From the NCBI GenBank assembly GCA_029378245.1, contig JARKIF010000059.1, forward strand, positions 124,001 through 188,000: a stretch of 64,000 nucleotides of DNA. The letters are read 5' to 3'. Positions 43,581 through 54,585 of this stretch are shown here, in pieces; position 1 is the stretch's first letter, and the number at the start of each line of letters is the position of its first letter. Made by a program: the position numbers and the translations under genes. Origin of the DNA: Roridomyces roridus (Eukaryota; Basidiomycota; Agaricomycetes; Agaricales; Mycenaceae). A model generated the notes under the pieces. That model saw only the letters and a program-made list of their open reading frames with translations, was not told where the DNA came from and ran no database searches.

Positions 43581-43865
43581 ATGCAACGGGCTTGCGGGGA
43601 TGGTTGTATCGGGGCAACGCGTGCCTGTGTCGATGCCATCGACGTCGAGGGGCGCTGCGGCGGATGCGACTCTTGTCTTGAAGCTACTTCAGGCTGTCTG
43701 GGCGAGTGCCTCGAAGGGTGTGCAGAGTGCCAGTGTTGTTGGGAGAACGGGGACCTGAATGGCTGCGGTATCTGTTTCGGCTTCCTGCTCATGGTGACGC
43801 TGTTGGTGTCGTTCATCTTCGGCCTGCGGCAGGTGGAGTACTGGATTATCGGCAAAAAGGGATAG
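43581..43865 (+). CDS. Cysteine-rich single-pass membrane microprotein
   Basis: 94 codons. The N-terminal 60 residues hold about 17 cysteines in closely spaced pairs (CGDGCIG, RCGGCDSCLE, GCLGECLEGCAECQCC, then DLNGCGIC). They are followed by one helix, FGFLLMVTLLVSFIFGL, and a short tail RQVEYWIIGKKG. The design resembles cysteine-rich tail-anchored small proteins (CYSTM-like in spirit) but matches no family I can name. A 286-codon antisense frame covers the same DNA; I prefer this strand because of the regular Cys spacing next to a membrane helix. No intron is needed. The ATG is preceded by TTTGCCCGA, not a strong context. Confidence 0.45.
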   Translation: MQRACGDGCIGATRACVDAIDVEGRCGGCDSCLEATSGCLGECLEGCAECQCCWENGDLNGCGICFGFLLMVTLLVSFIFGLRQVEYWIIGKKG

Positions 43866-45661
43866 GTTAAGAGTCCCTCTCCGCAGTCGTAGTCTTGTAT
43901 TGGGGTCACGGACGTTGCTTTGGTATCTTGAATTGTACAAGTACTATGCCCCGAAAATTCGAAGTCAGTGGATTCGGGCGAACACAAAACGAGAAAGGAC
44001 GATCCCAACCGCCGATGGAGAAACATAAGCAGTGCTAGACGGTTAGACCTTAGAGATGACGCCGCGCGTTTCCAGGTGGTTATTACGAGACAAAGTTGAC
44101 AAGCCACCGAGGTACCCCAAAAATGTGGTTTCAGATCGAGATTCCGTGAATTGGGACAAGACGGAGGAACGAAAGTGGGTCCTTCTTCTTGCGCGTAGGG
44201 TTCTGCTGAGTCTTCGTCGGCTCGGGAATCCCAGTCAGCGATTGGGATGAGGGCGCGGACGGAAAGTCGGGCGAAAACAGACAAACGTCCTCGTGGATCC
44301 AATGTGGCGGGAGCAAAGCATCGGCTGTGATCGGATGGGTTCTGTAAAGTGTCGATGAAAGGTGGGTCCTGGTGGTGGCGTCTGCACGAGTGGGCGACGA
44401 TGTGGCCGAGAGTCAAGAGTGCGTGGGTGGCGGTGGCGTCACGTGTGTCTCACGTGTCGCGAATCAGCCATCGTGATCCAATCAAAGTATCACTGATATC
44501 ACAGCACGGCTTCTTGGATCTCCTCCGGCATGGTCGGAGGAGGCGCTTCGATGAAGGAAGATGTGCTCAAGGGCCCGTGAGCGCAAAGCCGAGACTCTTG
44601 AACCAGGAATGGACAAGAATCGTGCCTGAGGACCGTGTCGCAGTGCATCGAGGACGATACGTAACCGGTCGTCTCGCCCGCCGGCGGTATGTACTTGAGA
44701 CTTCATCCCAACACACATTCAACGCAAGGATTTCGTTTCGTGAATCGACCCTTTGCGAGGCTGGCCGGGGCGAGATCAATAGACGTGTTCGCACCGGCGA
44801 CCAGTGTTAGCTTAGCCTCAGTTAGCGATGGGAACCACACTCGTGCGTCAATCTCCAGTACCGAGATGGGAAATCCGAGCGTCAAGCGCGACTCCTAAGC
44901 TTTCAAGTGCGAATCAAATCGAAAGAGTTCGATTGAGTCGTGCATAGTGGGTGCCACTGTGGAATCAAAAGGCGATTCAAACGGAGTCTGTGATATTATT
45001 ACAGTGCAGACGACTTGACTTACATGCCTCTTCAACATGTTTTGGGCTAAAGCAGCTCTCCAATTATTTATATGGCACGGAGCGGTCGAAGCGCGGGGTA
45101 TGGGTCAGATGTCGAGATGTCGGCTCGATCACCTTTTATTTTGCCCGACGGAAGGATAAAAGCCACCCAAAGGCCACCACGAGTCCGTTTCCCGCGAGTT
45201 CCGTGAATTCAGTCCTTCGGTACCGACGGGTCCGATAATGTATTGGAGAGTGTCCCATGGACGGTCTAGGTGCGGGCAACTCTCGGGGACTGCTGTTATG
45301 TGGGTCCGACGCAGCGCACCGAATGTGTGGCGAGCTTCGTGGATGCTGCGTGGAGAAGGAGCTATTTATCGCGCTCTCAGAAGAATTTTTTTAAATTGTG
45401 ATTTCCTCGTACACATCATCGGCCGCTTAATTCATCGAAAAATGATATGATTGCACTCCATCTAAACGCCTGCCGTTCTAGCTTCAGCGATTTCCGAATC
45501 GGCGCTAGGAACGTTCGTCGCTCACGCACGAGTGTCGGGACTTTACCGTTTGGGTCGCCGCATGTCTTTTACCTTGCCGTCAACGCTAAATGGGGGTCCA
45601 CGGCATTATACGTTCCGCAACACTGCCTCCAATACACATATCTCCTCTCTCGACCACCACC
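43866..45661. other. Intergenic, nothing recognised
   Basis: About 1.8 kb. The longest frame (44349-44810, plus, 153 codons) is of low complexity and unlike any family. No repeats stand out. The right end is the promoter of the phosphatase gene. Confidence 0.4.
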
Positions 45662-46582
45662 ATGCTCCCCTCCTCAGCCCCATCCTTCCCCTCGTACTGG
45701 TCTCCCAACCCTCAAGATCTGACGGAGGTCTTGCCCAACCTTTTCCTCGGAAGGCAGGGGTTGAAGTTTTGCGGTTCCCGAAGAGTAGCTGAATTTGATA
45801 TCCATCAGCGACTCCGCAGCGCAAAATGTGGAGCTGCTACGAACCAAGGGAATCACGCATATTCTCTCTGTGTTGATACAAGACCCTGCACGGACTGAAG
45901 AGCTCAAACGGGATGACTTTAAGAGGATGAATATTCCAGTGCAGGACTGGCCGGACCAGGTGAGATTTGTGAGACCTGAGGAAGGGTATTCTAAACATTC
46001 GGACCAGGAACTGTTGACACACTTCAAACCAGCGAATTCATTCATTGACGACGCGCGCATAATTGCTGGACAGGGTGTTCTCGTTCACTGGTTAGCTTCT
46101 TGTAAATCGTTCAGCAGTCGATTCTCATACCTGTATCCAGCCATATGGGAGTCTCCCGGAGTGCGACAGTCGTAGCCGCATACTGTAAGCCGTCTGAATC
46201 AAAACTTCCCTCACAAAAGTCGATTTTTCTTCTACCAGTGATGGCCTCCTATCCGGAAACCCACCACAACCACATCTCCGCTATCACCTTCCTCAAATCC
46301 CGACGTCCAATAGTCCAACCGAACTCTGGCTTTGTCGACCAGCTGGCGTTGTACGGCCGATGCGACTGTAATATGGACGATCATTCGAACGCCGTGGAGG
46401 CATGGCGTGCAGTTCGACATCGGGCTTGGGAGAGCCGCGTTGATAGGATCAATTTCAAGAGGAAGGAAGATTCCCGAGCGAGTGCTACTAGGCAGACTCG
46501 ACAACGCGGCTCATGTTCATCAGGGCGGAGCTCGGGAATATTGCGGAGGATATCGCAGTGGGCTGTGTGTGTCTTTGGTTAG
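45662..46582 (+). CDS. Dual-specificity protein phosphatase
   Basis: Five exons. Starts MLPSSAPSFPSYWSPNPQDL, then LTEVLPNLFLG, the typical DUSP entry (I.P.LFLG). NVELLRTKGITHILSV and an acid-loop region (IPVQDWPDQ, general acid Asp) follow. The catalytic P-loop HCHMGVSRSATVVAAY (HCx5RS) has its Cys codon split by a phase-2 intron (CAC TG|gttagc...ccag|C). After it comes ASYPETHHNHISAITFLKSR and PIVQPNSGFVDQLALY, the usual helix region. A basic tail follows, rich in Arg and Ser. It dephosphorylates phospho-Tyr and phospho-Ser/Thr. The first intron is ambiguous: either a GC-AG intron starting at 45754 or a GT-AG intron starting at 45760, both in phase. Confidence 0.85.
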
Positions 46583-47381
46583 ATTTTCTTGGGTGTATGG
46601 ATTTACTTGGGCGAGGTTCTGTTTATGATAGCAAACTTAGGTTGAAGATGACATACATGTCGGGAAGGTAAACAGCCTAGCGGAGCAGTTGTTTGGGAAT
46701 CCGTGAGATGCATTGTGGCAATGGCAACCAAGAAGTTTGAAAGTTGAGGAGCAGAGACCCTGTTGGATGCATACTCAGGATGCCCGGTAACGCTCATCCT
46801 GTGGCATGGTGAATTTCCGAGTGGACCAATACTTTACGGCGTACATGGATGGCAGAGGGAGAAGGAGACTCAAGCACATACACATCGCCCTGCAGGCTGA
46901 GTCGTGGCATGACGATGGACACAGCCAGCTGCCTCGCAGATCCCGCAGCTGCATCAATGTTCGAATTCAATTCGGTGATGGCAATAAGGCAGTGAACGCG
47001 GGCTTTGCCATACCAAGTGAATGGTCCGAACATATGGATCGATGCCCGAAGCCACCGGCCAACTCAGATAGATCCGAAAGTAGGGCAACCAACTCAGCTC
47101 AGTTCCTTGCCTGCGTGATGAATGTTGAACGTTGAATTGAGAGAGTGTGTCTGTGTTACAGCTCCGAGTATAAGATACAAAAGCATCTAGTAGTCAACTA
47201 GTAGTAGTAAACGATAGACCGTCCGACAGATTTAATGATAGTAGATACATATGTACGATGCAATGCAGTCTATGCACATACCAGGGTCCAGCTGGTCCTA
47301 TTAGCAAGGAGAGGGAGCCACAAACGCACTTCCCCCAAGTCCGTCCACAGGTCGAATCGCCGAACATAGCAGCGTTCACGG
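46583..47381. other. Intergenic, nothing recognised
   Basis: No gene recognised between the convergent phosphatase and membrane-protein genes. A 109-codon plus-strand frame at 46806-47135 has no motif. Confidence 0.4.
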
Positions 47382-48525
47382 TTAATCCCGTTCCCGCTCC
47401 CGCTCCGTATCGACCCCATTTTCAACTCCATCAACTCCAGACCCCAACGGACCAGGCGACGACCGTGCCGAGGAAACAAACATCGTCGACATGGCCGTCC
47501 GAACACGCGCCACCGTCCCCTGCGAAGATCTCGACGCGCGTTCCACCCGCAATTCAAAATCCAATTCCGAATCCAGCACCACGCCAGAATCACCGCCGCT
47601 GCTGCCGCGTTCAAGAACCACCGCCGGAGCGCCGGCCCCTCCAGCCCGAACTTGCAAGGACGGCGCGAAGCTAAGTCCCCGGACCTCACGCTGCACGAGC
47701 CTGATCTCGCTCCCAGAGGACCGTGCCGTCATAGGATGCGAGGAGCGGTACGACGGCGTCGAGTTGGTGTTGCTTCGTGAAGGTGAATCGGAATTTGGGA
47801 AAGTAATTATAGGTGGATTGACATTCGGAGGCGGTAATGGAGGCGGTATTGGGGGTGGGTCCGGGATGCGTAAAATGCCTCTAGTGGGTGAGGTGGGTGA
47901 TCTAGGTCCGGCGGGACGAGAGAGAGCGCGTATTGAACGTGCACGTGCACGTCCGAGCGAAGAGGTCCTCGGGAGAGGAGGGGCTCGAGGAGGGGGAGCA
48001 GGGTTAGAGCGCGGCAGACTGGAAGTGCGCGGTGGTGCTCGGATGGCTCGTCGCGTCGTGGAGATTGGTAAGGGTGGAGTCGGAGGTAGAGGATCGCTCG
48101 GTGGACGTCCAGGCGGCGGATTGACGGCGGACGTGAATGAATTGGGTCGTGGGCTCTGCCGAGGGACGCCTGGCCCGGCACGCGACGCAGCTGAGGCACG
48201 TCTGTAATTCGGATCTGCCAGCGTGATGGGGCGTAGTACGGGTCGTGACCGCAGCGCTCGCCATATCCGGCGTGTCCGCCTGACTCGCTCAATGACTGCG
48301 AGCAGGATGGTGAAAGCTACAGTGGAAATAACGATACTTGCGATTATGACAGGATTGTCAACAACCGCGCTGTGTTAATCGAGTCAGATTCTGCGGGGTA
48401 GGTTGGAAATGATACAACGCACTTGAATGTCGTTCCAGAGCGCGCGACGACCAGACGCGTGCTTTGGCTTCCAGACGCCGTCGTTGAATGCGGCGGGAGA
48501 GAAATTCCCGGGGTTCGTGCTCACG
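47382..48525 (-). CDS. Single-pass membrane protein with proline-rich tail, paralogue of the 6-kb gene
   Basis: After an intron at AA|gtgcgttg...aacacag|C the frame runs without stop from about 48368 to 47382: a membrane helix (DNPVIIASIVISTVAFTILL), a basic patch (RVRRTRRIWRALRSR), then a tail of about 300 residues rich in P, S and R (DPPPIPPPLPPPNVNPPI). It contains a segment SGSEIRLVQREVRGLSFAP that matches TEIREVQREVVHGRLSFASP of the gene at 6082. The exon before (up to about 48525) encodes Ser/Thr-rich extracellular sequence ending ARSGTTFN. Intron position and phase are identical in both genes. The 5' end is not defined. Function unknown. Confidence 0.62.
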
Positions 48526-48539
48526 CGGGGCCAGTAGAA

Positions 48540-49613
48540 TGTTTGTTATAAGGGCATCGCTCCCCTAGGCGACCAAACGTTCAGGATGCTTAAGTTTGAG
48601 TTAGATCGGTCCGTAAGTGCAGATCCGATTCCTTTCCTTCGAGAGCCACCCTGCCGGAAGCAATGAGGCTTAAATAGCCGCATCGCCGGCAGTAATGCAG
48701 TAATTGCCGTTGGGAGACAACGAAAGCTTCTTGACTGTGGATCGAAGGGAACTGGGGTGTGACTTTAAGATAGCAAATCGGGGAGCGCAACAGAAACAGA
48801 TGCCCGTGTAACGGATACGTCGAAACCCTGTCAAAAGGCTTCTCGAAGGCACCAAGAGGCTGAGAGAATCAAATCCACTTACGGCTCCAGACAATTAATT
48901 GAATGAGTATGATGTATCCGAAATTTGCAGCCGTCAAGTGGAGGCCCCTCGACTTCCCTGGTAGCGAGGGTGGAGGTTTCAGGTTCGTCTTCTGCCGTTC
49001 TTCTTCTAGAACAAGGACAGGGGCAGACAGGCAGGAAGCCCGATTCCCGAAGCAATGTCTAGATGAAACGGAGATGAGGGGAGAGAGAAAGATGGTTGCC
49101 AGTGGGAAAATGATGGATGATCCGTGATGGCGTCGGTGATGGCGTGGCGGCGGCGGTGGCGGTCTTCTTATTTCCTCGACTTCTCGACTGGGTAAACGGA
49201 GACTTCCATTCTTAGTCCGCTGGAATTATAGACGCAAAATTTTTGTCTACATATCACTCGAAGTCACCACCGTCTCTTTACAAATCAACTCGGCGGCCGA
49301 GTTCATTGAACGGCCGGGGAACTCGACAATCTCAACTGTGGACACAACAAGGACACACGGCCGGGTGAGCTAAGAGCTGAGTTGGCTCTAACTGAGTCTA
49401 AGCCGTTCATTTTGTGTTCATTCCTTGTTGAAGTTTGGCTGGATCTGTGATCCGAAATCAATCATCTTGCGGCATCCCAAATTGGCATGTGATAGCTGCA
49501 CTGCACCTTCACTTCCCCGTGACGTTTGAATCACAGCGTTAGCCGGAACGCCCATCGGCCGCCGCAAGTCAATTACAATCCTTCCCCGGATTTTGCTGTC
49601 CCTAACCACCACC
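48540..49613. other. Intergenic and possible 5' exons of the membrane protein gene
   Basis: Contains short frames without family resemblance, a GGCGGCGGTGGCGG microsatellite near 49147, and an imperfect palindrome around 49300 (AACTCGGCGGCCGAGTTC). May include unrecognised first exons of the gene to the left and the promoter of the acyl-CoA oxidase gene to the right. Confidence 0.35.
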
Positions 49614-50434
49614 ATGCCCTCACCGCACGACGCCAGCAAGCAGAATGCCATCGACATGGCTGCCGCACGCGCCAAGACGTCCATCAACGTCCCCGCCGTG
49701 CGCGACTTTCTTTACAGTGCGTGGGACGCCGATGGAGCAGTATGCTAAGATGCTTACTTACTCACGACGTTGTAGACGGCGCTGCGCAGTGGCAGAACCG
49801 AGAGAGGGTGTCCAAGATTCTCGCCAGCGATCCTTTGTTCAACAAATCTCAGCGGTGAGTGTTCCTTTGCGATGTGGCGTGCCTAATAAAAGGGTCAGGC
49901 CATTCCTCACACGCAAGGAGCTTTACATCCGCGGTCAAGCGCTGACGAATCGTCTGGACGAGCTCTCGCAAACGCACAAGTGGACACCGGAGGACGTCCA
50001 GCTGGCTTTCAGTGTCGTGAGTGATGAAGGGTTGCCTATCACGCTGCACAACATTGGTGGGTCTCCTGCTCCTTGTCTTCTCAGGCGCTACTGAAGCAAA
50101 GCCAGCTTTCGAGCCCGTCTTCCACCTACAAGCATCCCCAGAACTCCTCTCCCAATACGGGGACCTTATCGCTAAACGCGGCATACTCGGGTGTTACCTG
50201 CAAACGGAGCTCGGGCACGGAACAAATGTCGGGCGGTTAGAGACAACGGCGACCTACATCCCCGAGACGCGCGAATTTGAGATCCATTCTCCCACACTGA
50301 CGAGTACCAAGTGGTGGATTGGGGCGTTGGGCAAGACGTCGACGCATGGGGTCGTACAGGCAAAACTTATCTTGCCTGGCGGCAAGGACGTCGGACCGCA
50401 TTTGTTTTTCGTGCAGTTGAGGGATGAGGTGTAG
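49614..50434 (+). pseudogene. POX1: Acyl-CoA oxidase, 5' part, cut by a transposon
   Basis: Four exons up to the insertion. Starts MPSPHDASKQNAIDMAAARA, then WQNRERVSKILASDP (with Asp-Pro as in acyl-CoA oxidases), the N-terminal helical domain, and the FAD-binding middle domain with GCYLQTELGHGTNVGRLETT. The TEL...HG and ATY motifs and TLTSTKWWIGALGKTSTHGV are highly conserved in peroxisomal acyl-CoA oxidases, which start fatty-acid beta-oxidation and release hydrogen peroxide. The frame is lost after FFVQLRD at GAGGGAT (50419-50425): the element adds three codons and a stop. The remainder of the protein is encoded from 52784. Confidence 0.85.
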
Positions 50435-52776
50435 CTGTGCCATTAATGCAATGTGGGCAACCAGTATTGCATCCCACATTGCAATAAAGGCACTCCTTGG
50501 CCGAGCGGTCAAGGATCGCCTTTATTGCATTATGGGACACTACCCCTTTGGCTATGCCAGCAAAGCGAGACGCCGGGGCAGTTTGACCGCCGCCCGCAGT
50601 GCCAGCTCGGCTGATGACCTCGGGTTGTTGACCCATTGGCTGTCAAAAATGTCAGATCAGTTCAAATCATTCCTTGGTCATTTCCGCCTCCTGCTGTCCG
50701 TCCCAGTGTCCTACTAATAATCCTGTTGAGGAAGCAGGGCCGCTTCATGTTGTGTAACGACAGTAATACATATAATTTGATCACTGTGTGTTTGTGACCG
50801 ACTCGGAGGACCCATCAAAATTCACTGATGGGCTCTGTTCCTCCATTCCACACGCCGAGCAATCAGAACGGCATGTGGGCATTCATATCAGTGGTGCCCA
50901 TTGCTACTAATTGTATTTGAACACTGTCAATATGCCTATCTGCCCAAGGTAGATCAATAAGTATGTGTTTGATGTAGCAGCGGTACGCTTGGAACAGATC
51001 AATACCCGAGGTTCTCGCGGCTCTGCCACTGGTCTAACAGCATACACAGGCCATATAAGCCACCCGAGACTATGAAAACTGCCCAAGTGGAGACCGGAGG
51101 GCGGTCCAGAGCTATATTGCTCCCCCCTGCTCAGCGGTGAAATCTCTCCACATTGAGGCACTTACTTGGGTCCTGGCACTTGTATGTGTTTTTTTGAGTC
51201 CCTATGACGGCCAGACCCTCCCTTTAATGGCCTGAACAGCCCCAATACTTGTACAGTTATCGAAATTTGAATTTCAACCATAAATCAGTTCACAGCATAC
51301 CACAGAGCTGAGGTGGCTCTCAAGGACCCAGGGATCTGTCAGAGGTATCTTCCGAATGATATATGAGTGTAGTAAAAATTCTGAGGCCGTAGCATAAACA
51401 CAACGGCCACAGCAAGTGTTCGAATCCAGAGTGGCGCACTCCTCGGTTAGTTTTCCGGGGAAATATGTGGTTTTTATACCCATTCCAGATGTTCTACGGG
51501 AAATCTGAGTCAGTGAAAGTGTTCCATTTCATTGTATCTTTGTCAACGATCGAAATCGCACTCACGGACTACCACCATCCAACCCACAGCAATGAAATAA
51601 CTGCGACAACTAACCCAACTCTTCGCCACAATTGAGCAAAGATACATTGCGCCAGCCGTTCAAAATTTTGAATCAGGATCGGGTGCATTGATACTAAAGA
51701 AGCTTATCGAGCTTGTTCCGTCCACTCAAAGTGCTCGGTGGGTTGTGCGATCCTTCGAACTCTCAGACATCGGGGCATGATTCGGCAAGATCAAGACGCA
51801 AGCGCTGTCAAACAGCTCAGATAACATACTTGATTCCGATTCACATGTCATGACGGAACCGGTTGGCTGGGTGTTGCAGCCCCGCGGAATTCAAGGAACA
51901 CTGATTTTTTTGCCAGAACAGCTGACAGTTAGTTCTGAGTGCCGTGTTCTCAACTCCTCCCGATTTGCGAGGTCAGAATCTTGCTCAGTCATATCAAACG
52001 GCATTCAGTTGGAGTCTTTGACAGCTGCCATTCCTGTGAGAACCACCGGGGGCAAATGGTCTGAATCGAAATGCATTGAGCTACGTAATCATGTAATTAT
52101 TGCAAGGAGCTCGACGTAAGATTACTTGGAGAGGAAATGTGTCCCTCAGTTGCAAACGGCAGCTCAGAATGGGAGAGCCCAGCGGGCACAGTATGCTCTG
52201 GGTGTGTCGCCCGAGCTAACCAAATGCTGCCGTGCACAGGTGGAGTGGCGGGATACATACGGCAGTGATGCTTGCTATGCATCCAGAACAATTTGAGAAA
52301 AATCAGGATTCTCAGGAAGGCAGAATATACCTTGAGGGAGCAGCTGCCTTTCATGCCGAGGCTTGTGTGGCATGAGGGATGAGCCCGATGCAACCGAAAG
52401 AGGAGGCCGCTGGAGGCGGGGCTGGAGGTCCGAGGAGAATTGATCTCAATCACATTTATCAGATGAATTCAGATGAACACCAACCGTGGAAAACCGGAGC
52501 TTCCGTGCCAAGTGCCCGAGTTCAACCAACAGCTTTCCGCGGCAAGATTAATACCGAAGGATCTAACAAACCCAAGCCCGGTGCCCACGCGGCATGTGCG
52601 GCATCGATGGCCGCAGGTTTCACGCTAGCTGTCTCGCTTCTGGTGGGGTACATAATGCATCAAGTTCCCATAATGCATTAAAGCCAATCGCTGCCGCCCA
52701 CTGAGGGTATGCCTTTATTGCAATGTGGGATGCAGTAATGGTCGACCATATTGCAATAAGGGAGCGACCACTGGTG
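50426..52776. mobile_element. 2.35-kb TIR transposon inside the acyl-CoA oxidase coding sequence
   Basis: GAGGGAT flanks both sides (50419-50425, 52777-52783); extended, GTTGAGGGAT and GTGGAGGGAT agree in nine of ten positions. Both ends carry the inverted block CATCCCACATTGCAATAAAG plus further TTATTGCAAT motifs, giving TIRs of roughly 60 bp. The left end also forms a near-perfect foldback (50464-50533). The right outer bases read CAGTGGTCGCTCCC from outside in, reminiscent of hAT ends. Open frames inside are short and unrecognisable, so it is non-autonomous. Excising it and one repeat restores LRD|TETHQPLPG, with the next intron (GTACGT) immediately after. Confidence 0.78.
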
Positions 52777-52783
52777 GAGGGAT

Positions 52784-54483
52784 ACAGGTACGTCTCTTTC
52801 TCTTCGCCTTCGAAGCTGCTAAACGAGGACAGAAACGCATCAACCCCTCCCGGGTCGCGTCCTTGGCGACATTGGCCCTAAAGCCATGGCTGGGTTGGCC
52901 GCCATTGACAACGGTTTTGCACGCTTCACCCACGTTCGGATTCCCAAATCACATATGCTGAGCAAGTTCGCGGGGGTGACGGACGAGGGCAAGTACGTTA
53001 CGCCGCCGCATGCAAAGCTCAGCTACGGCGGGATGTTGTACATCAGGAGTGGAATGGTCACTTCTGCGGGGTGGCTGGGCGCCAAAGGTGTGTGTGTGCC
53101 AAGTTACCTCCATTCTGTTCTCGCTGACTCCCCTCAGCTGCTACCGTAGCCATACGCTACGCCACCGTCCGCCGGCAAGGCACGCTCGACCCTGCTTCAG
53201 GCCTCGAATCCCAGGTCATCACCTACCCCTCTCTCCACGCTCGACTCCTCCCAATCCTCGCCCGCGCCTACGTCTTCATCGGGCTCGGTCGAGCTTTGTC
53301 GCGCTCTTTCGACGCCCTCGCGCGTGACCTCTCATCGGGCAATACGTCCCAGCTGGCGGATATGCATGTGATGACGAGTGGACTGAAGACGCTAGTTACG
53401 ACGTCGAGCATTCAAGATGTGGAGACAGCGAGGAGGAGCATGGGTGGGCATGGGTATAGTGCTTTCGCCGGACTGGGTAAGCTGTATGCCGATACCGTGC
53501 CGAGTGCGACGTGCGTTTCCTCCTTTATCTTTCAAACCGTCTCTTCAAACGTTGATAAAATGTTAAAGGTACGAAGGAGAGAATTACGTCCTAGACCAAC
53601 AAGTCCTCCGCGCCAGCCTCAAAACGTTTACCCTCATCTTCGGCAACCCCGCCGCGTCCCCCGCCGACAAAGCCAAGCTCGCAGCAGGCCTGCCGGGCAC
53701 GTCGAAATACCTCCGACTTCTCCTCGACCCAAGCCTGCGTCCACCTACTGCTTCATTTACACCGGTTGACGACGTCGTCAGTATCAGTACTACTGTGATC
53801 TCACTTTTAGAATGGCGTGCGGCAGGCCTCGTGAAGGAGGCCGCTCAAACGCACAAGGACGGTACACCCGATGCGACGGCGACCCAACGCGTGGCCAAGG
53901 CTGTTACGGAGGCGTTTGTTAGTGCACGGGTGGGCGAGATGATTGGGGAATTGCCGGTTAAGCTTGGGAGGGGGACCAGGGAGGCCGGGGTCGTTGGCAA
54001 GGTTTATGTTTTGGTGCGTCGTTGCAATTGCTTCCTTCTCTCCTCTTCCTTTGAGCTGATTCTTCAAATAATAGTACCTCCTAACGACGCTCGAATCAGC
54101 ACTCGTGGACCTCCTCTCCTTCAGACTTTACGTCACTCCCAAGGCAGAGGCAGAATCTACAGCCGACCCCGCGCGCGGGCTGCGTCTTGCCATCGGCCAG
54201 CTTTGCAAGGAGTTGTTGCCCGAGGCTATTGGGTTGACGGATGCGTTTGGGTATTCAGATTGGGATTTAGATAGCTCGCTTGGAGTGTACGATGGGAGGG
54301 TGTATGAGGCGTTGTGGGCGAGGGCGCAGGATGAGCCGTTGAATCAGACGGAGGTTACTGAAGCGTATGAGGTGCGTTGATTTGACTTCTTTTGCTGTCA
54401 GGTGAATCAACCCAAAGTAGGCCTCGATCAAACCGATGATGCTGCGTGGACGGAGGACTGCTGGGGCCTCTGCGAAGCTGTGA
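52784..54483 (+). pseudogene. POX1: Acyl-CoA oxidase, 3' part
   Basis: After a 46-nt intron with canonical GTACGT start, the frame continues TETHQPLPGRVLGDIGPKAM, AGLAAIDNGFARFTHVRIPK and YGGMLYIRSGMVTSAGW. In the C-terminal domain come GLKTLVTTSSIQDVETARRS, MGGHGYSAFAG (the family GGHGY motif) and GENYVLDQQVLR (catalytic Glu region). Several more introns follow. The protein ends RRTAGASAKL: the terminal tripeptide AKL is a peroxisomal targeting signal type 1. Domain order and length (about 650-700 residues in total with the 5' part) are normal, so only the transposon breaks the gene. Confidence 0.85.
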
Positions 54484-54585
54484 TTCCGAACGCCCACGCC
54501 CCACAACCAGTATCAAATGCATTTCTCGAGTGATGTCAATAAAACACTTGGTGGAGTCCAAAACCTGTTAGTATTACAACGGAGT

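Noticed and set aside
43556..44416. 286-codon minus-strand frame antisense to the Cys-rich microprotein
   Set aside because: No motif, compositionally irregular; best explained as the shadow of GC-rich coding DNA on the other strand.
45754..45808. Possible non-canonical GC-AG intron in the phosphatase gene
   Set aside because: A GT-AG alternative six bases downstream (45760) keeps the same frame, so the rare intron type is not needed.
50496..50530. GGCCGAGCGGTCAAGG looks like the 5' half of a tRNA-Ser or tRNA-Leu (A box)
   Set aside because: It is the centre of a foldback formed by the transposon end; both arms explain the sequence and no B box or acceptor partner follows.
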